64,000 nt of DNA from Geosiphon pyriformis (lineage: Eukaryota > Glomeromycota > Glomeromycetes > Archaeosporales > Geosiphonaceae): assembly GCA_016748015.1 (NCBI GenBank), contig JAAOMT010000436.1, positions 940,033 through 1,004,032 of the forward strand, written 5' to 3'. Positions 47,865-60,835 of the stretch are shown in pieces (the first letter of the stretch is position 1; each line of letters starts with the position of its first letter). The translations under genes and the position numbers were made by a program. A model generated the notes under the pieces. The model was not told the DNA's origin. It ran no database searches and saw only the letters and a program-made list of their open reading frames with translations.

Positions 47865-50800
47865 TTTAATAAGTACAGTTTAATTATTATTTAATACAAA
47901 AAAACAAATTAAGTAATCTTAATTAAATATAGTTTATATACTTATTATATATGCCAATTACTTGGGCCAATTAAGACAACATTATATATTTACATAAATT
48001 TTTGCACTATTGTTTACACTTAAAAAAAACAAACAAGTTTTATATAATTCAAAATTAATAACAAATGACTTAATAATACTAAATAAGTAAATTATTTCAA
48101 CTAACAAAAAACTAAAAAAATTACAAAAAACATTAAATAATACTTTTTTATTACTTATCAGATTATTTTTTTTATGTTTATTTTGAATTTCGACCTAAAT
48201 ATTCATAATTTACTATAATTTTTTTAATTAAATAACAAACAAAATTAAGTACTATTAATACTGTTTTTTTTTATCATTAAAAATCAATATTGTTTTATTA
48301 ATTCAATTCTTAAAAATTTCATTTTTATATAAAATTATGTAATACTAATATTTAAAGTTTTTAAAAAAAGAATATACAATATTGAAGATAATAAAAGAGA
48401 GCAAATTTTTATTAAAGATTTTTATAGTTTAACATAATTAAGATTGTACAAAAATGTTTTTTAAACAAGTAAAAGCAAAATTAAATAGATAAACATTATT
48501 ACACAATAAATACAAAATATTCAAATAATCTGTATTATAAAATTTTTTTTTAATTGCAACCAGTAATTTTTTATAGACTGTTTTTATCAGATATATATAA
48601 AAAATAGCTAAAGTTTTGCTAATAAATCTAAAAAACATATAAAAATCTGGATGTCAAACTATAACAGTACAAATCCAGTTTATGTTTTGAATAAATAAGT
48701 CATTTATAATCCTTATATTAAGACTTACTTTCTATTGTTACTTATAAAAATTAGAAATTATAATAATAGGTAAAATAACCAATTAAAAATAGACATAGTA
48801 AAAAGAAAAATTGCAAGATTTCAGAATTCCAGAATTTCAGAATTTTTTTTAAAAAAATTAAAGAATTTCAAAAAATTTTATATAATATAAATTATGTATA
48901 TATAATAAGAATATTAGAAGCAGAAAAAGTATTTAAGATCCAAATAAAACAATAACTAGCAATAACTACTTATTCTTCTTTTAAAAAATAATTTTCTATA
49001 ACTTAAAATAGAATCATATTAATATTAATAAAATATCTAATTATTATTCAATTCATATTATTATTGCTTAATTAAAAATATTAATCATTTTTACTATTAT
49101 TAATATTTTATATTAATAGAATCTAATACTTAACTATATTGAACCAATAATTCTTAATTATAGTTATTAATAGAATACTAATTTTTTATTTTTTTTGTTT
49201 TATTTTTTTGTTGTTTATTAATTGATTAAAAAAATTAAACACTAAGTATTTGATATTAAAGATAGCCTGATAAAAAATCTGAGAACAAAAATAAAAATTT
49301 AAGAATAGATTACTAAAAGGGCATGATTATTAGAATAAACCAGCCATCATACTAAAGAAAAAAATTTACAAAAGAAACTATCACTTGAATTTCTGTTTAT
49401 TATACAAAAAACTCAATCAAAATTTTCAAACACCAAAATCTTTAAAAATTATCAATATCAACAACTATTGAACACCAAGTTATTGATTTGTTATTTGTTT
49501 CAACACCCAAATAATTACTTGTAACACTATTAAGCATAATAAACAGTTTGATAAATATTATAAACAAAATAACAAGTATTATTTAACATGACCAAATTAT
49601 TAGCCATGATAAATTTTTTATAAATCTTAACAAGAAAAGTTAAACAAAATTGAACTACAATATACATAAAAACATTTATTTAATTATTATTAATGTCTTT
49701 TAAATGGTTTTTAATCTTTATTTATCTTATAAAAATATTTTTTAACTTAATTAAATTAGCTATATAATATTTTTCTATTTAACACTTGTTCTAAAAACCA
49801 AGCAGATTAAGTTTAAGCTCTAAAATATATACATTAATAACAATTTGGCAATCTGTATGCAAAATTACTAAGCAAAAAAAAGAAATACATTTCAATACTA
49901 AAGCAATTGCTTGCAATTTTATTATTATTAAAAACAACAATTTATGTACTTTAACATCCATATTTATCTTAAAATTAGAAAAGTAAATTACTGTTTTACT
50001 AATCACTTTTATAGTACTTAAGTTTTTTAATAAATTATTGATATAAATACTTATTGTTTTTGCTTATAACTTGTATAAATGTTTTTGAATGTTTAAAAAA
50101 TTTTTTGAGCAAAAAAGTTTAAGCAACCAAAACTAAGAATAATTTTATCAGATTTAATTGAGAAATTATTTATGTAAACATAAGTTTTTTCAAATTATAA
50201 TAATATTAGATTCCTAAAACACAATTTTTTTTAATAACAAAAAGTTTTTTAATTTATAATTAGTTTATATTTATCTAACAATTTGTTTTCAAATACAATA
50301 CTAAAGTATTTTAAAAAACAAACTACATTAAAGTAATAGAAATTTTTTAAGATTTTAGATATTAAAAAATAGCCAGCACTATAAAATATACTAAACAAAT
50401 TATTGGTCAAAGAAATTTTATTATCCAAAAAATCTTTACAATGTTTGCCAAAAAATTATTTATAGGATTAACTCTTAACTTGATTGAATATTACAATAAG
50501 CTTATAAACACTTAACTTAAATTTTGTAAATTTAAAAAATAGTGTTTAAACAATTGGCTAAAAATTTTTGTTATATTAGAGAATTTAACTATTAAAACTG
50601 TTTTGGTTTTCACTTGTATTTGCTCAAAAAAAACCAATTTATACAAAAATAGATAATACAAAGTCTTATTAAGAAAGTTTTTAAGCAAATTGGTCTTAAA
50701 TTTAAGTCTTTTTTTTGTTATAATATTCTATTTTTGATATGTGCTTTTAGATATAAAACTAAATTGTATTTAATAATTAATTATAGGCTACAAAATTATT

Positions 50801-51098
50801 AAAACTAAATAAAAAAACTGTTTATTTAATAATAGTTTTCTGAAAACCATATTTAAAAAAAACTTAATATCCAAATAAGTATTGGTAAAACTTAGTTTAA
50901 ATATATTCTTTATTGACAAAAAAATTTTCAAGTACTTGTAAAATTTATTTTATTTAATAATAAAAATTAACTAAACACTAATATATAAAAAAGTGGTCAT
51001 AATTTTTTAGTTAATATAGATAGTTACTGCCTTATTATTATTAATAAAAATATTATTAATCCTAAAAAATTTACTAACTAAGTTTAAGATATGCTGTT
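47865..51098 (-). mobile_element. Heavily decayed LINE, 3' half (3' UTR to RT palm)
   Basis: Looks like featureless A+T-rich DNA, but the minus strand aligns collinearly with the LINE family. The 3' UTR match is at 47980-48030. At 48638-48438 a frame reads YLNILYLLCNN with VAIKKKFYNTDY, matching the C-terminal CLFC region. At 50006-49791 a frame reads KLQAIALVLKC and TDCQIVINV, matching RNase H (ELQAIALALE, SDSQSAL). At about 51000-51095 the DNA matches the RT palm after the FVDD motif. Differences are mainly G or C to A or T. A MITE-like insertion sits at 48738-48965. The 5' side stops exactly where another element starts (51099). Confidence 0.75.
48738..48965 (-). repeat. Decayed MITE-like element inside the decayed LINE
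   Basis: Begins gttacttataaaaattag, like the terminal repeat of the element at 51099-51567, and continues with attgcaagatttcagaattcc and a tatgtatatataata block that matches the reverse complement of that element's interior. It is therefore inserted in the opposite orientation. The right end is blurred by mutation. Confidence 0.6.
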
Positions 51099-51567
51099 GT
51101 TACTTATAGAATATAGAAATTAAATATTAATACATAAATTAGCCAATCAAAATAAATGTAGTAAAAGTGAAATTCCAGAATTTTTCTCAGAGGAATTGCA
51201 GGATTCCAGAAATTTCAGGATTCTAACAATTATAACTTGCAAGTCTAATTGACTCTGAGAGTCCTACTGACTCTGAGTCTTTCTTTCTAGCTTCTGATAC
51301 TACTACTATATATACATAAATTTTATTGTATGAGATTCCTTAAATTTTTCAATTCTCTAGCCAAGAATTCTGGAATTCCTGAAATCCTGCAATTCCTTTG
51401 AGAGAAATTTTGCAATTCTGTAATTCTGCAATTCTGCAATTCTGCAATTCCTCATACAAGAATCCTGCAATTCTTCTAAAAGAAATCCTGAAATTCCACT
51501 TTTACTACATTTATTTTGATTGGCTAATTTATGTACTAATATTTAATTCCTATATTCTATGAGTAAC
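51099..51567 (+). repeat. MITE-like element with long terminal inverted repeats
   Basis: About 469 bp with ends GTTACTTATAGAATATAG and, reverse-complemented, GTTACTCATAGAATATAG. The inverted repeats extend for roughly 100 bp with scattered mismatches. The interior carries short palindromic ggaattctggaattc-like units and no ORF, so it is non-autonomous. Related sequence occurs at 48738, 54529-55072 and 55073-55611. The superfamily cannot be assigned without a clear target-site duplication. Confidence 0.7.
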
Positions 51568-52529
51568 ATTATTCTCTCTTTTAATATTGAGCTCCTGCAA
51601 AATCTTCTAAATTTCTTTTTTGTATCAATGTTATTGCTATAATTTTTATTGCTATTTTTTTTTAATTTTATACATGACTGAGGTTTTTTAACTATAGTGG
51701 TCTGTTCAGAATATCAATTTCAAATCTTGCATCTGTATTATGTACATGTTTACACATAATGCTCTCATTATTATCATTGAATTGAGTTAATTTCTGTTCT
51801 ATTGTAAGATTTAGAAGCATAATATATTGTTCTGTGTTTGAAGTAGAGTTTGAATTTGTTGTTGGTGGAGTTTAAATTATTATTGTTATTAGTGGAGTTT
51901 GAATTATTATTGTCATCAGTAAAGTTTGAATCAGAATTAAGTTCTAATTCCGATTTCCATTTGTTCTTGCTGATTGGCTCTTCTTCGAATATATGACACA
52001 TAGAAGTGGATTGTGACTACATTCCAATATTCTGACTCAAAGCCATCAGATAAGTTTTGCTGATTTATTAGTACTATGGTGTTATCAGGTAAAAGTTACG
52101 GATTTGTAACTTCTTAGCAATGACAATAACTTTCATCTGGAACACACATTACCATGATTATGCTACTGACTATAGCATATCATAGGTGTATAGACTATTT
52201 TAGTAGGTGGAAGAGCAAAAAGAAGTATGTGATAAGGTCATTAAAAGTGAAAGAAAGTATTGTTATTATTATTTGTTTTTGGGCAAGAACCAGTCTTAGG
52301 TATTTGAAAAGAGGAAAAGAGAAGTCACATTTCTTTATATGTATCAGAAATACAACCAGCAACAAGAAGAAACCAAAACTACTTAAGAAAATCATAACCA
52401 GAATTCTTTCAATTAGTCATCAAAAGGGTGTGGTATTCAAATGTCCGCTTTGAAAATGAAGTTATAGAAATTATAAAAAAATTGTAAAAATAAAACATAA
52501 CTGAAATAGATTTTGCTTAAACTTTTTAT
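51568..52529. other. Repeat-region DNA with weak open frames
   Basis: Holds an Asn/Ser/Thr-rich frame at 51774-52001 (-) and a basic frame at 52154-52453 (+). Neither shows a domain, and the first is simple-sequence derived. Composition is less A+T-rich than the decayed LINE. Probably part of the block inserted into that LINE. Confidence 0.4.
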
Positions 52530-53217
52530 TGTTGAGACCACTCTCTAATAATGTGATATTTTATTACTTATTTTTAGATTTAATAACTTGTTCAGTAAAA
52601 CAAGCCTTAATGTGAAATAGTAATAACACATAATTTGAAATATCAGAAGTAATAGAACAACTTGAAATGGTGATAACAAGTAGGTAAAAGATTATAAACA
52701 ATGTGATTCCAAATAGTGATAAAAAATATGGGAAGGCATACTTGAAATTGTGATAACAAGTATTTAGAGCATAGGAAAGAGAGAGAATATGTAAGGAATA
52801 GAGAAAAGGACTAACTACTCACTATAAAACTATAGTAAAGAGTTGGCTCAGTATTGAACTGATACTTTCCTGAACTAACAAAGGAACTGTATATATAGCT
52901 AAATTACATCAGATCTACATACTATATTAGAACTATTTAAAATATATCAATTATTTATATATATTTAATTAATCAATTTATGATGAGCTTATTCGGCCTG
53001 TTATTCATCTAAGAGCTAATAATTTAGATGATCAGATTTAGATGACTGAATCTAGAACATTGATTGTAAATCAATAATACTAATTGTGATTATGATTAAC
53101 ATAATCAGAAGTAGATTAATTGATTACATTTTTTGGTAACTACTTTTAACCATTGATTGCAGATCTGAAATGTTAGATTGTTCCAATAAGGGCGTATGAG
53201 AATTTTGGAGCATAACA
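52530..53217 (+). repeat. Possible solo LTR
   Basis: 688-bp segment starting TGTTGAGACC and ending CATAACA, so TG...CA ends with a short terminal TGTT/AACA inverted repeat. It lacks coding sequence. No second copy is in the window and no flanking 5-bp duplication is visible (tttat versus aaatc), so the call is weak. Confidence 0.3.
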
Positions 53218-54528
53218 AAATCTGTTGTTATCTGATTACATGCATCAATCATTCATTTCCATTGGTGTTTCTTAGTTTGCCAAGATTTCTTTGTATCCAA
53301 CTTAGTTAAACTGTTGGATTGTGCCATATTTCTTTGTTGTAATTGGATTGATTGTTGATCATTTATTTCCAGATTGCTGGCTGATTTTGTTGATTAAATG
53401 CAATAATGTAGGTATTTTTCGCATGATTTTGATGTTAATTTTCATTGTATGTGTTGTAATTTTTGCATTGAAAAGTGTGAAAATCTTCCGGTAACAATGA
53501 GAATTAGATTTTATTGGGCTATCAAAAGTAAGTTTCCTTGTATGATAACAGTGTTTGGAATTTATCAGACTTCAAATGTTCAGGTTTTTTTTTTTAATAA
53601 TTCCTGGAGTTTGAATTACTAGAGGTTTAATGAGTTTATTAATGATAAGTTTTTTTGTGCAATAACAAGATTGGGATTATCAGGTTTTGAATGTTTGGGT
53701 TTTTTGAATAATTGGGTTTTTTAAATGATTAGGTCTTGAATAATTAGAGTTTTAATGAGTTTTAATGAGTTTATTAAAAGTAAGTTTCGAATGTTTGGGG
53801 TTTTAATGATCAGATTTTGAATAAACGGAGTTTTAATTTAATGAGTTTTAACAAATTTATCAATGGTAATTTTTAAATGTTTGGGGTTTTAATAATTAGG
53901 TCTTGAATAATCGGAGTTTTAATTTAACAAGTTTTTAATGAATTTATCAATGGTAATTTTCGAATGTTTGGGTTTTAAATAATCGGAGTTTCAATTTAAC
54001 GAGTTTTTCAAAGGTAATAGTAAAATAAAAATTTCATAAATCTTAAGTAATTTTCCTTTGTTTTCTCTTGGTCTGCCACTTTTGGATGGTTGTTGGTTGG
54101 TGCTGGTTCTCTGTAAGATTATATCTCACAGGGAGCACCAAATGTTACAGGTAATTATTTGGGGTCTTAAATCAAATAACAAATCTGTAACTTGGTGCCC
54201 AGAAGCTATTCGTGATGATAGTAATCTGAAGGTTTTGTTGTGGAGTCCTTTGTATAATGAACAAAGATTCAATGATAATATTGCTGCTGTTAGTAAGTTG
54301 TTTTTCCAATTTTTTTCTCAGCTTAGTGGCCAGATTTATTCTGGCAGTTATGTCCTTCTGATAAACTATCTATTAATATATATATAATTCTATCCTTATT
54401 TTTGGGTCTTTTATTAGACTATCCATGACATCAATAAATTCAGCACTTAATTTTCAATTAATTAGTAAAACAAAAGAATAATAAAGAAAATAAAAGAAAT
54501 AAAAAGAAATAAGAAAATGAGCCAAAGT
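53218..54528. other. Repeat-region DNA, unknown element
   Basis: Moderately A+T-rich, T/G-biased DNA. A frame at 54058-54387 (+) has no recognised domain. A degenerate tandem array lies at 53590-54020. At 54190-54205 a TGGTGCCCAGAAGC stretch resembles a retroelement primer-binding site but no LTR ends just before it. Confidence 0.35.
53590..54020 (+). repeat. Degenerate tandem repeats
   Basis: Diverged units built from gagttttaatgagtttat, gaatgtttggggtttt and gaataatcggagttttaa recur about five to six times with 60-120 bp spacing. No protein is encoded. Confidence 0.6.
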
Positions 54529-55072
54529 GGTTACAAATTAATATTCTGTCAATAGTCATGATCAAGAGCTATTGTTCCAGTGTGATTAAGTATCAATTAC
54601 TATTAACACTTCATGTTGATAATGAAAAGTGGATTGAGATAGTAAATAATTATTTATTGATGTTTTTAAATGGAAAGGTTGCTTAAATCAAATCTAAACT
54701 AAGAGGTCTCTAACTAAAGGATTCTAACAATTATGACTTGTGAGTCTAATTAACTCTGAAAGTTCTACTGATTCTAAGTCTTTCTTTTTAGCTTTTGATA
54801 CTACTGCTATATATACATAAATTTTATTGTATGAAATTTCTTAAATTTCTCAATTTTTTAGCCAGGAATTCTGGAATTCTTGGAATTCTGCAATTCCTTT
54901 GAGAAAAATTCTGGAATTCTGGAATCCTGCAATTCCTCATATGAGAATTCTGAAATTTCTGGAATTCTGCAATTCCTCTGAGAGGAATCCTGGAATTTTA
55001 CTTTTACTATGTTTATTCTGATTGGCTAATTTATGTACTAATATTTAATTCCTATATTTTATGAGTAACAGC
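54529..55072 (+). repeat. 544-bp tandem duplication, unit 1 (contains MITE-like part)
   Basis: Starts ggttacaaattaatattctg and ends tatgagtaacagc. Its last 350 bp match the interior and right terminal repeat of the element at 51099-51567; the left 190 bp differ from that element and contain gatcaagagctattgtt. Directly followed by a second unit. Confidence 0.75.
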
Positions 55073-55611
55073 GGTTACAAGTCAGTATTCCATCAATAGC
55101 CATGATCAAGAGCTATTGTTCTAGTGTGGTTAAGTATCAATTACTATCAACATAAAGTGTTGATAGTGGAGAGTAAATTGAGATAGTGAATAATTATTTA
55201 TTGATGTTTTTAAATAGAAAGGTTGCTTAGATCAAATCTAAACTGAGAGATCTAACTAAAGAATTCTAACAATTATAACTTGCAAGTCTAATTAATTCTG
55301 AGAGTCCTACTGACTCTGAGTCTTTTTTTCTAGCTTCTAATACTACTGCTATATATACATAAATTTTATTGTATAAGATTTCTTAAATTCCTCAATTTTT
55401 TAGCCAGAAATCCTGGAATTCTTGGAATTCTGCAATTTCTTTAAGAGGAATTCTGGAATTCTGGAATCCTGTAATTCTTCATATGAGAATTCTGAAATTT
55501 CTGGAATCTTGCAATTTCTCTAAGAGGAATTCTGAAATTTCACTTTTACTACATTTATTCTGATTGGTTAATTTATGTACTAATATTTAATTTCTATATT
55601 CTATGAGTAAT
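55073..55611 (+). repeat. 544-bp tandem duplication, unit 2
   Basis: Starts ggttacaagtcagtattcc and ends ctatgagtaat. Roughly 90 percent identical by eye to the preceding unit over its length, in the same orientation and immediately adjacent. Shared differences suggest an old duplication. Confidence 0.75.
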
Positions 55612-55906
55612 ACTGTGTTGAAATCTAATTATTTTCTATTTAAATTGTATCATAAACAAAAACACTAATCATAAAAAAAGTAAATCTTCTTCTATTAACT
55701 TTTACTCTGTCCATTTTTGCTATAAAATTTGTGTTTATTTTATAATTATATAAATATTTATGTTTTTTTACCTTATACAACAAAAAATTATAAAAAATTT
55801 TCCAAAAAAATAGTAAGAATATTTCATCTTAATTAAGTCTATTCTGTATCTTATAACTATTCAAAAAGCCAAAATCAGTCATTATTTTGTTAATTCTATT
55901 CATATT

Positions 55907-56660
55907 GTTACCAGAGGTTTTTGGTCTTTTTTCTTGAATGTTATTAATGTCTGTTTGTTGTAAATTTACGTTTTTAGAAGTAGTTGAACCTCCAATAACT
56001 GAATTTATCTTCTATAATTTGAACTGCTGGGCTTATAAATGGAATGGCCAATTCTGTATTAGTTATTTTATGTAGTTATATTGTAGTAAATATCAACTCT
56101 TTCCCAGGAATTGCTCATCTGGAAGCTCACTAAAATGTGTAGTTACTTTGCTGTGAAAGTCAACTTTTTTACAGAAATCTTGTCTGTAGACTATCCTAAT
56201 GATTATGATAAGAAAAGAATAGAAAAATAAAAGAAATGTAAAAGAAATAGAATTCTGTCAAGAGAAACGTTTTTTATCCAGACTTGGAGTCACTAACAGT
56301 TTACTGAAATTGGTAGTTAATCAATTTCGAAATGTTGGTTGTGTTTTTAAGAGAATTTTAAGTGTAATAATTTAAGAATTTGGTTCCTGAATATTTAATT
56401 TTTATTTTTTTGTGTAAAAAATGATTTGTTTTAATTAAGATATCTAAAGTAAAATACTATGTTAAGATACTATAAGAAGATACATTTTTTTGAAAAGAGA
56501 AGCTTTTTTTTATACAACTTGTTGTAGTACTAGTTTTTGAACTTGCATTTTTCTCTTTGCTACAATTTTGGTGAACTAAAGATACATTTCAGCGAATTAC
56601 AAGTTATTTCACTAAACTATTGATTATTTCGGCCAATTTTCATTAATTTCGGCCAATTTT
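55907..56660 (+). repeat. 750-bp dispersed repeat, copy 1
   Basis: Begins gttaccagaggtttttggtc and is highly similar to 63251-64000 over its full visible length, same orientation, with small indels and scattered substitutions. Conserved landmarks are tgaacctccaataactgaa, caactctttcccaggaattg and acaacttgttgtagtacta. No ORF. It may be an LTR or a non-autonomous element. Confidence 0.75.
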
Positions 56661-56799
56661 GACTATATTAAATGGTTCAGGGTATTGTGTAATTTGATCA
56701 TCTTCATTTCTATGATACAAATCGAATTATTGATTGAGTAATAATATTTGATAATTTGATTAAATAATAAGTGGTAATTAAAATAATAATAATATATGT

Positions 56800-59700
56800 T
56801 AATTAATAATAGGAATTATGAAAATAATTTCATGTTAATTAATAGCTAAAATTCTACTGGTAACAATATGTATATTCCAAAAAAACCTAATAAATTTATT
56901 ATATATTTTAACATATTGTAAACTAGTTTCTTAATAATATTGTTTAATTATATAATATGTTTTGTACATATTTTATAGGATTAATTAAAGCTCTTAGTTT
57001 TTTTTAAAGCATCTTCTATTATTAAATCAATAGCAAATACCAGAAATTAAGTTAATATATTCTTTAAAACCAAGAAGTTGTTATTTTAAAAAACATTAAA
57101 CTTATTATAAGCAAATAAAATATAATCTAACAGAATTTTAGATAAAATTTTTCTAGTTGTTTTAATTAGTACAATAGACTATGTATTTGTTAAAACACTA
57201 TTCTAATTGTAAAACTTAAAAATTATTAAAACCCATGCTTTTTTTCAAAAAATTAAAACATTATTAAAAGTTAAACAAGAATTTAATGAATTTAAAAAAC
57301 ATTCTATTATCACACTACTATAATGTTTTCAAAGTTTATTTAATATGTTAAATAAGCTAACAGCTTTGCTATTAAACAGACTATTAATCACTAAAACCAA
57401 TTTTTTCATACTGATTTTTTTTATTATATTGAAAAAAAAATTTTCTTTTATATAGTTTAGTAATGTATATTAATAAAACCACAAATTAGATAATATTAAA
57501 GACATATTTTATTTTTTTATTCAACTTACTATGATTTTATTAATTCTAAGCTTTATTTTATTTAGCTTTAAAACTAATTTTTTTCTAATTACTAAATAAT
57601 CTAAAATTATTTTATAAAAAAATTATTTTAAAACACTTCTATTATACTCTCTTTATTAGAATTAAAATTTTTTATGTGTTAGTCAATTATCTTTTTAAAT
57701 AACATATTTTTGACTGCTTTTGATTTATAATACTTGGACTTTTTATACTTTTTTTTAATTATTAACAAATGTTTAATAATATTTATTAAGTTTGCATCAT
57801 TCTAAATCATATTACTAACTTTAAAAGTCTTATTATTATTAATGATTGACTATTTTATAATAAAACTATTAAATTTAAATTTATTACTTAAACTTATTTT
57901 TTTATAATCTTGACAATTAACAATTTTAACTTGAAAAACTTAGACAATTGCTTATTTTTTAAACACTCAAATTTATTATATTAATGTTTAAAAAAAATTT
58001 TATCTGCTGAATCTATTATTATTTTTTCAAAATTTTTTATATTTTATTTATATTACCAAAATTTTTTGTATCTACAAATTTATTTATTGTTATTAAAAGC
58101 TTAACAGAAAAATATTTTTAGAAGTGTGCTTATTTGACATTATTTGTATTTTTAATTCTAGACTTTTAATAATTCTTATTTGCTTATTTATAAACATTAT
58201 TTAGATAAATATTCATAAGACTACTTAATATAATTAAGACTATAACTAATTTGTATTTAGTATTAAAAAATTCAAATGTAGAATTGACTTTATAATTTAC
58301 AATTGCAAATAACAAGTTTTTATTCACAAAAATGTAATTAATAATTTTTTGACTTTTTTTAAATTGTTTTAAGTAAAAATCTTGATCAAAAAATGTCTAC
58401 TAAATAAATTAACCAAATCTAAGTTTAAATAAAACTTGAACTTGCACTTTTTTTAAATCTATTCTTATTAAAATTTTTACTTAAAATCACATAAGAGCTA
58501 AAATTAACTATTTTAGCAATGAAAAAGTTGATTTTTAATGTTTAATTAAATCTAGTCTTAATAAAAACATTAATATACAAATTTAAAACCATGATTAAAA
58601 GTTTATTTTTAAACAAAAAATAAATTAAAATAAGTTAATTTAAAAAATTTTTATTTTTAAAACTTATTAAACCAGAGAATTGTTTATAATAATGATTGCA
58701 CTAATACCAAAAAAATTTTTATCCAAACAAAAAATAAAAATGTAAATTTTATCAAACTTATTAATAATTTATGATCTAATATTAGTCTTTAACTTTGTTT
58801 TTATAATAATTGAAACTATGTTGTTAAACTTTACATATTAATAAACAATGTCTTTCTGCTTAGTTAAATTATTCATGTCTTTAATATTACACATAACTAT
58901 TTTTTAAACAAAATTAATTATTGAAATAATAAAAACTTAAAATAGTACACAACTAATTTAATCTTATCAAAACAGAAACAACAAATACTTTAAAAACAAT
59001 TATTTTTGATTTTAAATTACTTATCTTGATGATTAAAATCTTAGAACTGCTTATACTCAAACCTAAATTCTTATTTATTATTATTGAAAAGAAAAAAAAT
59101 AACACCTGTAAGTTGTCTAAAATCATATCTAAATCCAAATTTGAATTCAAAATTACCAAATTAATCAAAATAAAAAATAAAAAAATAAGAACCAGAAATA
59201 CTAATTTTAATCTGTTTAATTTATGTATAATATCAAATACTTAATTAGCCAGCAATTCCAAAAACTATTCCAAAAAATTAATTGAATATTAGCAGAAAAT
59301 ATTTTCTAAAAGATAGAAAGAATTTTATTAAACTACAAAGCACTAAAGTAAAAAAGACCAAAGAAAAAAACAAAGTAAAGATTAATAGAAACAACAATCA
59401 AAAAAACTATCTGTGTTCAAAATTTGCCACCAAAAACAACAAATCAGAAAATAAAAACATTTTTTTTAACATAAAGATAAACTAATTAAAAACAATACTT
59501 ATTTAAAACAAACTTCTTATAAATTTTTTTTAAAATAAGAGCAAAAAAGTTTTTAAAGTTATACTTAAGAAAAAAGTATTTAAAACACTCATATTTTTTA
59601 TATTAGATCAAATTTAATTTAATTCATAAAAGTTTTATTTCACCAAAAATTAGCTTTATGTAAAAGACAAATTTCAGATTTTTTTTTAATCTAAAATTAA

Positions 59701-60835
59701 TTACAGTATAATAAACTTTATTATCAGTTTCAAATAACCAATTAATTATACATGTTATTTTATTAGTCTTTTCTAACAAAACACTTAGATCATAAGTAAT
59801 TATTCTTATAAACAAAGTAAATAAAAGTGTCTTAAACCAATTTTTTAATATTTTAATATTATAATCTTCTATAACTTTGGCTATATGTACTGAATTTTTT
59901 CTAATTAAAAATAACTATTTTGATGCTAACTAATTGGTTTGACTTAATTTGGCAAATTTTACTACAGTTTTCTGTTATCATTTAATGAATTGTAATTATA
60001 TTAATATTACTTAACAAACTTAAAAAAGCTGTAATAATTATTTTTTTTAATATATTTATAGAAAATTTTTTTAATTATTACAGTCTAATCTGAACAAAAT
60101 TTTTGTTTTTTAAGATTGCTGTTTATTTTAAGATCTTTTTTTTTAGCCAATAATACAGCTTTTTTTATGTTTTTCTTTAATATAAACATAGATTTAATAA
60201 TTTTTTCAAATTTTAAGAAAGTAATGGCTTTTCTAAAACCATTCATCTTTGAAAAAAATTTCCAAAAACTTGTACTTTTGTTTTTGCTATTTTTTTTTAA
60301 TTGTTGATAAATCAATATTCAAAATAAAAGATTTTTTAATAGAAATTTCTACTTGAATTTTCATAATCTTAAAATCAATTTATTTTTTGTTTAAAAAAAT
60401 ATTAAAAAAAAATAGAAAAAGTCCAACATTTTTTTCTATTTTAAAATTAAAAAAACCAAAAAAAAGTTATAATCTATACTAATATTTATTTTTTTGGTTT
60501 TAGAAAATAACAACAGTTGAATTTAAAAGAAACTTATTATTAATATAAGCCAAAATATTACTGTTTTTATTATTATTAAACTTATTGTTTATATCTAAAT
60601 ACATACTACTATTAGAATTAAACTTAACTAAGAAAACATTTTTATTATTATTAAAATATTTAATATTATTGAAAATAATTCTTTTTTTTTGGAAAAAAAA
60701 CCATTAACAGAATTAAAAAAAACTTTTTTGAGTGTTTTTTTTTATATATGCTACTACTTAAAACAACTTCTAAGTTTATAATAAAAAGGTTATTTGCTTG
60801 AAAAATATATTTATTAATTTAAAAACTAATAAGTA
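56800..60835 (-). mobile_element. Heavily decayed LINE, 5' half (RT to 5' UTR)
   Basis: Minus-strand, A+T-converted counterpart of the LINE family. The RT-proximal DNA aligns at about 56870-57240, including gaagatgctttaaaaaaaac matching gaggatgctttggagaaaaa of the full copy. The linker matches at 57290-57370 and the endonuclease at about 58390-58560. The ORF1 part reads FSKMNGFRKAITFLKFEKII at 60315-60085, matching FSKINGFGEAFTLSKFAEIV of copy A. The start of the element lies near 60770-60835. Together with 47865-51098 it covers almost the whole family length, so both halves are probably one element. Confidence 0.72.

Noticed and set aside
54190-54210. tRNA-primer-binding-site-like TGGTGCCCAGAAGC
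   Set aside because: No LTR ends immediately before it and no retroviral-type coding sequence follows.
59026-59485. Plus-strand Lys/Asn-rich open frames at 59026-59244 and 59282-59485
   Set aside because: They lie antisense to ORF1 of the decayed minus-strand LINE and are composition artefacts.
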